Below are positions 57,640-64,000 of a stretch of 64,000 nt of DNA, piece after piece. Where the stretch lies: the NCBI GenBank assembly GCA_006937955.1, contig SSNP01000156.1:587266-651265 (forward strand), given 5' to 3'. Position 1 is the first letter of the stretch, and every line of letters begins with the position of its first letter. The notes below the pieces were generated by a model that was not told the DNA's origin, did no database searches, and saw only the letters and a program-made list of their open reading frames with translations. The translations under genes were made by a program, and so were the position numbers. This DNA is from Pachypanchax playfairii (taxonomy: Eukaryota; Chordata; Actinopteri; Cyprinodontiformes; Aplocheilidae).

Positions 57640-58380
57640 ACTCTACTATTACTGCTTTTATGGCTTTTATTTCCAACACCAGGTCACAGTAATGAGCTAA
57701 ATTACAGCCCCATCACTTCCACTAACCACCAGAAATAAGTATTATTCCTCACACCAAGTCGCATTTTTTAGCCAACAAAACAGTTCCTGCAAGCTGAAAC
57801 GAACCATACCTATTGCACTGTTCAGTCACCGTAGAACATTTTTAGAGAATACAAGGGAGAGTGGGATCTAAACGAAAGTAACTCTAGTAGATACTCAACA
57901 CGACAGCCTGTATCTCACTGGGTTGAAACTGCTAACTGAAGTAGAAATAACACATAAAAAGCTTTTACAACATTTGGCAATGTCTTGTCGAAATTTAGTC
58001 ACAGAGTGTCTTATTCAATCTCAATTTGTTTGTAAATTTGTCATTTGGATGCCAACTCCTCCCAAAGGTGTCTTACATTTCTTTCACTCAAACCACACTG
58101 CGTTGGGTTCCAACACCTGGGTGACAACTATGTGACTATTTTGAAAGAAGAGTTGTCTTGAACATGTTCAAAATTCCAGCGACACGAGAGTGAAGCCCCT
58201 GTGACTCATGCAAAGAGAATTGAGAACCCCTGCAATTATTTTGAGACATTGTGAATCTACCTTGGAAATGTTCTCAGTGCTTGCCAGCAGACAATCAGAT
58301 TTTTAAAACGGCTGCAAAATAATGTGAAAATAAAAGAGGAAAGTGTTCATATTCTTCTGTATGAGGTCTTTGTGCATGAA
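57640..58380. other. Non-coding, no recognised feature
   Basis: Unique sequence, no gene supported. Confidence 0.45.
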
Positions 58381-58383
58381 TTG

Positions 58384-58512
58384 TGTTCTATATCCAACAC
58401 TGTCTATTATCTAATATGTCTGTTTACCTGTACATGTGAAAAGTGAGCCGGAACCAAATTCCTTGTATATGCATAACATACTTAGCCAAATAAATTTGAT
58501 TCTGATTCCACT
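58384..58512 (+). mobile_element. LINE 3' UTR, same family as 386-1132
   Basis: Matches 1000-1132: TGTGTTCTAT..CCAACACTGTCTATTA, GAGCCGGAACCAAATTCCTT, ATAACATACT..GCCAAATAAA and a TTGATTCTGATTC end. Only the last ~130 bp are present, a severe 5' truncation. Confidence 0.8.
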
Positions 58513-58859
58513 GATATGAAATTTCATTTTGAAGTTTTGAATAAAGCTGCACAAGAACAAATGAGGCAGACAGCATATGAAATTCAGATCTTTGGATCTC
58601 TTTTTCATCAGATGCAACTGATAAGGCTTTAATATCAGCCAACATGAGCATTACCAACAAAGGATTGCATTATGAACAGATGGTTAAAAAACCTGTTAGG
58701 CAGTTCAAAGAAATCCACAAACAACATCGGCTCAAGATAGAAACACTGACATTGACAAGACGATCAGTATTTACAGCTTTTGTGTGATTTATTTAAAAGC
58801 ACATTGTCATGGCAGAGACATGTGAGCGGTATCTTCACTCTTAACTCATTTAGGGACAT

Positions 58860-59125
58860 GTTGAGGTCATTTTCCTCGGGTTTACGCAACGTTGCGTGAC
58901 ACGGGATAGTATCTGGTGGATCCAATCGCTCTCTGCGAGGCCAGCAGTGCCCTCATGAATGTGGCCTTTGAATGGCAAGAGGCCAGCAGACACACAGACA
59001 GCGAGTACTTACTGTATGTGGGAAATGGGTCTGATGTGACTTCAAACAGCCACAATGATGTTATTATGCCCCCTCCCACCAACCTCACCCCCTCTGTGTC
59101 TGTCCAAACGACTGTTCCTCTCTGA
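58860..59125. other. Unique GC-balanced stretch, exon-like or CNE-like
   Basis: A 69-codon plus frame (58916-59125) crosses it (MDPIALCEASSALMNVAFEW ...), but I recognise no domain, and the splice context is not decisive. A 14-bp perfect palindrome ACGCAACGTTGCGT lies at 58884-58897. It could be a regulatory element or an unknown exon. Confidence 0.2.
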
Positions 59126-59522
59126 TTTTTTTTTTCTCAGAACTTCTTCTTTATGAGTCACAAGGAAAAAGAGCCTCTGATCGACTGAACAGATCTGCTG
59201 TTTACTTATTTTAATACTCCTGGTAGGGCCTTGGACACATTCTTGATTCCATTTTAGTTTAAGTCAGATGTTTTCTGTTTTCACAACCAAATTATTCCTC
59301 TTTTTCTTGCCCAAACTCTTTTTATAACATTTGTTTTATTGAGTAAATGAACACTAAGAACATTGGACATCTTAGGCACATGGTTTTCAGGGAGCTATAG
59401 TGAGGATTTTCCTCATTTTTGCAAGTATTTTAAATTTTAGAGGAATAAAATAACAGTAAAAAACACACATAAATAGATCTGAGATGACACATTTAATAAT
59501 ATAGGAAGCCATAAAGACATTC

Positions 59523-59613
59523 TGTTTGTTTGTTTGTTTGTTTGTTTGTTTGTTTGTTTGTTTGTTTGTTTGTTTGTTTGTTTGTTTGTTTGTTTGTTTG
59601 TTTGTTTGTTTGT
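59523..59613. repeat. (TTTG)n array, about 22 units
   Basis: Uninterrupted GTTT tetranucleotides for 90 bp. The FVCLFVCL frame is an artefact. Confidence 0.97.
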
Positions 59614-59614
59614 C

Positions 59615-62600
59615 CAGAATGAAGTGCTTTCATTCTCTAGATATAATAAAACTTTACAGCAAACATTCGTTACTGGATTTTTTTATCTTTAAAGAGACAA
59701 ATCCTAAAGTTTTCTTTCACAGAATAACATGAGGCAGCTGTGTACATGTAGATGTCGATGTGGAATTGTGCTTTGATTTTGCTGCTATATTTAAACAAAC
59801 TTTCAACTTCACCGCAGGCTGTTGGTTCAGCATCTATTCTTGTCAAAATTTCTCCTGGGCAAAGAGAACCCACTGCAGCAAGAAACCCAGTAACACCTCA
59901 GAATAAGAATTTTAACGCATAGTTTGTCAAATACAAGAATGTTTTGTAACTTTCTTTCCCTTGTGAATTAGAAAATAAATCTTTATTACATTACATTATT
60001 TTAACACAATAACATTTTCTGAGAATGTATTCCTAATTTTAAAATATTATTAAAATCTTACCAAAAGATTTTACTGAAAAGATTAATTCAAATAATAAAA
60101 TAGATTTTTTTCTTTAAAGGTTTAATTAGTCATAATTTAAAAAACAGTAATCCCATTATTCTTTCTACACTCAAACCAATCATGCATTAAACTGGAGACA
60201 TAAACGATAAAATTATAAATTCATCCCATTGTGCCAGAAATCAAAAATGAATGAAAAATGAAGGGAATGTTTAAAGAATAGCAAACATAAACTGATTCCA
60301 CTCCCAGTTTTGTATATGACAAATGAGAGTGAATAAACCAAGGATTACGCTGTCAGTGCTCTGACTGGATAAATGCACAAGTGTGTGCACATGTGATGCA
60401 TATTTAAAACATTTGCAATTTGATGATGAAAACAAATCCTGGCACATTAGCACTGAGAATTTCTCCTGTTCGCACGCAAACTCAAAGCAGAGGAGGGCCA
60501 CAGCATGCGCATATGTATGTGTGTGTGGGTGTATGCGTGTGTGCGTGTGGAAGTCTCGCCAAGGGTGAAGCTGGCAGCTGTTTAAATTCAGTTTAACATT
60601 GCTGTCTCTGCAACTTGCTGATTTGAACGTGCTCCTTGGGGACACAGAGTTTGACACTTTGCTTCATCCTCTGTTTGTCTGTTTTTGGCTTCTTTTTTTC
60701 TCTGCGCTTATCCATGTTGTTAAAAATGTTTTGTTGTTCCGTTTTTAGATCTAACACATATATGTCATTTCAGCAATCCATTTTCAGTTCAAGCACCTGA
60801 GTTGATGATTTTAGTTGATTCCCTTTTTATCTGCCATGTACCATCCATCCTAAGCTGTGACCCATGTGAATTAGATCAGCACCACATTAGTTTCTGAAAG
60901 GTCCCAGGGTCCACAGTTTATGGTGATTTCCAATAGCAACAATGTTGCAACTGTGTACAAACCATGAAGAGCTTAAGGGGAAAGTAAATCTTTTAAAGTT
61001 GGGGTTTGTGGAAAGGTTGTGAAGAATCAGTATCGTAACTATTGTGAATAGATTTTTTAACAACCTCAGTTTGGAGAAACACTATGTCTAAAACCAAAGT
61101 GGATTATTGCTATTTCAAATGACTCAAAAATCTATTTAAACATTTTACATAGTGATTTATGAGATCACTACTTTAAAAAACTTAAATCCGTCATCAGGTC
61201 TTTATTTTGGCAGAAATAAAATTTTTGCTGCAGGTACTTCCTCATGCTGCTCCTGAAGGTAGCTGTTGCCCCATTATTAGCCACAAAATATATGTGAATA
61301 ACCATGTAATGTAAAATTAACAGGAATTTAATGGTTAAAAAGTAGTGACTGCATGTAATGTTTGAGGTTGAAGTACTCTGTGACTAGTCATTTGCTTGTT
61401 TTTGAACTCTAAATTGTAATTCTTCAAACTGTGATTGTTCAAAGAACCGTTTACAACAGTTAAGATATTTCTTCATAAATTTCAACAGAAATCGGCTTCA
61501 AAATATCTGAATTGTTGTTTTAACCAAAAATGTCTGTTTCATGTTCCTTAATTATAAAATGAGTACAAAGAGAGTTGATGTGACAAATTGTCAGAAGTGT
61601 CAGTTAAAGTGAAAGTCTACAGAGAAGCACATGTCATCTCAGCTGAACAAGCTGAAAAACATAGCTGAGCTGTTGGCTAAAGTGTGAGCTCTGACAGCAG
61701 TTGTAGAGAGCTGAATGTTTATTGTTTAGGCTAAAATATGAAGATCCAAGATGTAAAATAATAAAAAATGACAGCTTGAACACCGTGAACACAGCCAAAA
61801 TTAAATTTGTAGACATTAAAAAGAGAAAATGAAATACAGGGGAAGATCTATCTACAGCTCTCACAGGAAACCTTTAAAAACCCAAACACATTAGAGGATT
61901 AGATAACATGATTCACTTGTATTCTATGAGACATTTTTTGTTTGCTTGTTTTTTTCAAATGAGGTAACATAAATGAAATGAAAAATCTCTGCAACAAAAA
62001 TTTTAAAATATCTGCTATTTAACCATGTTGAATCATTTTTCTTTCAGCGGAGCTGCAATTTAAGCCTATAGAAACTTTAATAATAAACTGCATGAATATC
62101 TTTGGTTTCTGAAAATGATGACAACGTACACACAGCTCATAAAGAGAAAGCTTGATTTGCAACCTTTCTTTTAGGCAAATCTTGTTTGTAAAACCGCTCA
62201 ATTTTCATTTTTTAATGGGAATAAATTTGTCAAAACACTTTGATAAATGTGTTTGAGGTTTTTGAGTTAAAATTATTTTGCCAATTTTTTCTTAAACGAT
62301 ATTTGTGCACCTGTAAAGAGAAGTTATTATTCCTATTCCTATTTTTAACATGAAATGTAAAGTGTGGTTGACACAAAGGAAAAATAAAGATGGCCTTCTT
62401 TTTAGCACTCAAATGCAAATGTCTACACAGAGACAAGGGTGCACAACACATCCTAAACAAATGCTAACAGACTTTGGGCTCCACTGCAGCTCTGTTTACC
62501 GTTGAACACTTACACTACACCTTCCTTTCTGCTGGCAAACAACTGATGCCTAGGGACCTGCTGGGCAGAGACAAGAACAAGTCACGCAACTCCCTCTCAT

Positions 62601-63185
62601 TTTTTCTTTCAGTCCCTCCTCCTGCTCTTTAACACACACATCAATGTATACTTGTCTGTCTGAGGGTGACGGTGACAGCGACAGCGCTTCTGCTGCAAAC
62701 TGATGTTCAGCCTAATTTTGAGTTTCTTTTTGGCAAATACAGGAGCATGTGTGTCAGTGTTCAATATAGAGGGTTTGTACGTCTGCTTGTGTATCTCTAC
62801 AAATTAAAATTTTTTTGTCAAGCTCATTCATTCGATAATAATTCAGCAGAGAGCGGCAGTTCATTCAGAGTTCAGACTGCTTTGGGTGTGCAGAGAGCCG
62901 CAAAGGCCTGCCAATCAGTAAAACACACACAAATAAAACTTTCAAAAGCTTTCTTCTCCTGTCTTCTTTAATTATTACAAAATATGTTCAGCCGAATCTG
63001 CCAATGAAGATGCACAAGCCATGATTCAACTTGGACTGTGAACCTACAACACACTCAGAGATTGTAAAAAAATATATAAAATAAATATATATATGTATAT
63101 ATACTGTATATGCCATTTCTCCTACCAATCCTATCTTCATATGACGTGCTCCAAGGACAATATTTTACATGGAGTAAAAAATAAA
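59615..63185. other. Non-coding, no recognised gene
   Basis: Long AT-rich region. An AT-rich run of TATATA type lies at 63070-63112. Nothing else is supported. Confidence 0.5.
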
Positions 63186-63189
63186 TGAT

Positions 63190-63530
63190 GGGTTTTCCAT
63201 TTTGAACGCTAATGAAAGTGGATCTCAACTAACTGACGATTGTTATCGAGCTGTATTGGGTCAGATGCCACCTCTAGTTAGTGATCTTTCCAGCCGCATG
63301 GAAACATATCGACTTATATCAGGAAATAACAGCATAGGATGGGCCTGGCCACTTTAGCATACTGAGGCTTTAGTTAAGATAAATGAAGGTGACAGCCATA
63401 ACAAAGTGCGTGAAGAGTCATGATCTGAGGCAATATACAGACCCAGCCTGGTGAACCGACACCATTAATTCTGCTTGCTACATGCACTTCAACTAATTTA
63501 TAGTCAGTCTCAGTTCCTTGATTCTTTGTG
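63190..63530. promoter_or_regulatory. Candidate conserved non-coding element
   Basis: Unique sequence with no repeat hallmark. Motif-rich: GACGATTGTTATCGAGCTG, TAGTTAAGATAAATGAAGGT, GACAGCCATAACAAAG (TGACAG- and Sox-like sites), GTGAACCGACACCATTAATT and TGCTTGCTACATGCAC. Resembles vertebrate developmental CNEs in texture; inference only. Confidence 0.25.
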
Positions 63531-63664
63531 GAGAAGAAAAGAAGCTGATTCTTGAAAGAGTCCCCAGTCAGGGTATTTCCCTTTTTTCTAAATATGATTT
63601 GCTGATTTTAATAGTTACCTCAGACTGTTTTGTTGCTATTAGTTAATTTATTCATTTATTTGCC

Positions 63665-63995
63665 TGTCTGTCAACAGAAAAACTTGAAATTTTCATAAAG
63701 AGATATGGATGAAATTTTAGGATAGTTTAGGGATGGCATAAGGACCAGTCCATTAGATTTTTGGGAATAATCCAAAAATGGCTTTTGTGGAAATATTGTT
63801 TTTCATCAAAAACTATTGAACTAATGAAGATATCAAAGTGATTCAAAATGCTAAGGGTGTGTTTTCATGGTCAGGGAATTCAATAATGTTGATTAAATAA
63901 ATGATTTTATATGTAAATCCCATTATAAGCATCATGAGCTGCTTGGTAGAGGTCTGCACTCACAGAGTGCGTTCTAGTTTTACTTGTACCTCAGT
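63665..63995. repeat. Dispersed fish repeat, family R1 copy 2 (inverted)
   Basis: CTGTCTGTCAACAGAAAAAC, a GATGAAATTTTAGGATAG block and GAGCTGCTTGGTAGAGGTCT followed by GCACTCACAGAGTGCGTTCTAG are the reverse complement of the blocks at 14566-14880. The middle has diverged. Confidence 0.6.
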
Positions 63996-64000
63996 GGGAT

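Noticed and set aside
59526..59732. 68-codon frame with FVCLFVCL repeat
   Set aside because: Product of the TTTG array.

Overview
This window looks like vertebrate, almost certainly teleost-fish, nuclear DNA. It is AT-rich and carries long CA/GT microsatellites. It is packed with repeats typical of ray-finned fish: L2-type and Rex1/Jockey-like LINEs, tRNA-derived SINEs, a Tc1-like transposon, hAT-like elements and several short elements bounded by TTAA. I see no bacterial, organellar or viral gene and no convincing host protein-coding gene, rRNA, tRNA or CRISPR. The species cannot be named from this sequence alone. Nearly every recognisable open reading frame belongs to a decayed transposable element.

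Layout. Positions 1-8200: a LINE 3' end (386-1132), a CA array, a pair of unknown repeats, one TTAA-bounded DNA element (4749-5855) and a solo end of the same family (to 8112). 8200-12550: two TTAA elements placed back to back (8201-8758 and 8763-9604), further non-autonomous DNA sequence and two SINEs. 12560-16640: mostly unique sequence, including stretches that read like conserved non-coding DNA, plus a CA/GA array. 16925-18930: a minus-strand L2-type LINE broken by a SINE and capped by a TTAA-element fragment. 21465-28859: a Tc1-like transposon holding an L2-type LINE, which in turn holds a nearly full-length second L2 (22766-27498) with both ORFs visible but disabled. 28860-36370: mostly unremarkable, with three SINEs. 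36376-37990: a LINE fragment split by a hAT-like element that carries a pogo/Tigger-like relic. 38200-45190: assorted repeats, a second minus-strand L2 and a DNA element with good terminal inverted repeats. 45277-47553 and 52235-53195: a TTAA element next to a Rex1/Jockey-like LINE; about 970 bp of this is repeated 6.8 kb downstream. 47550-64000: mostly unique AT-rich sequence with a 40-bp perfect palindrome (48081-48120), a hAT dimerisation-domain relic (50.5 kb), a SINE with target-site duplication (57271-57631), a LINE 3' end and a TTTG array.

The elements interact through insertion and probably through shared mobilisation. The 3' tails of two SINE groups resemble the 3' ends of LINEs present here, which fits LINE-driven SINE movement. 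No operon-like or pathway-level system is present. The most notable structures are the three-layer nest, the two TTAA elements sharing one target site, the 40-bp palindrome and the recent LINE/MITE segment duplication.
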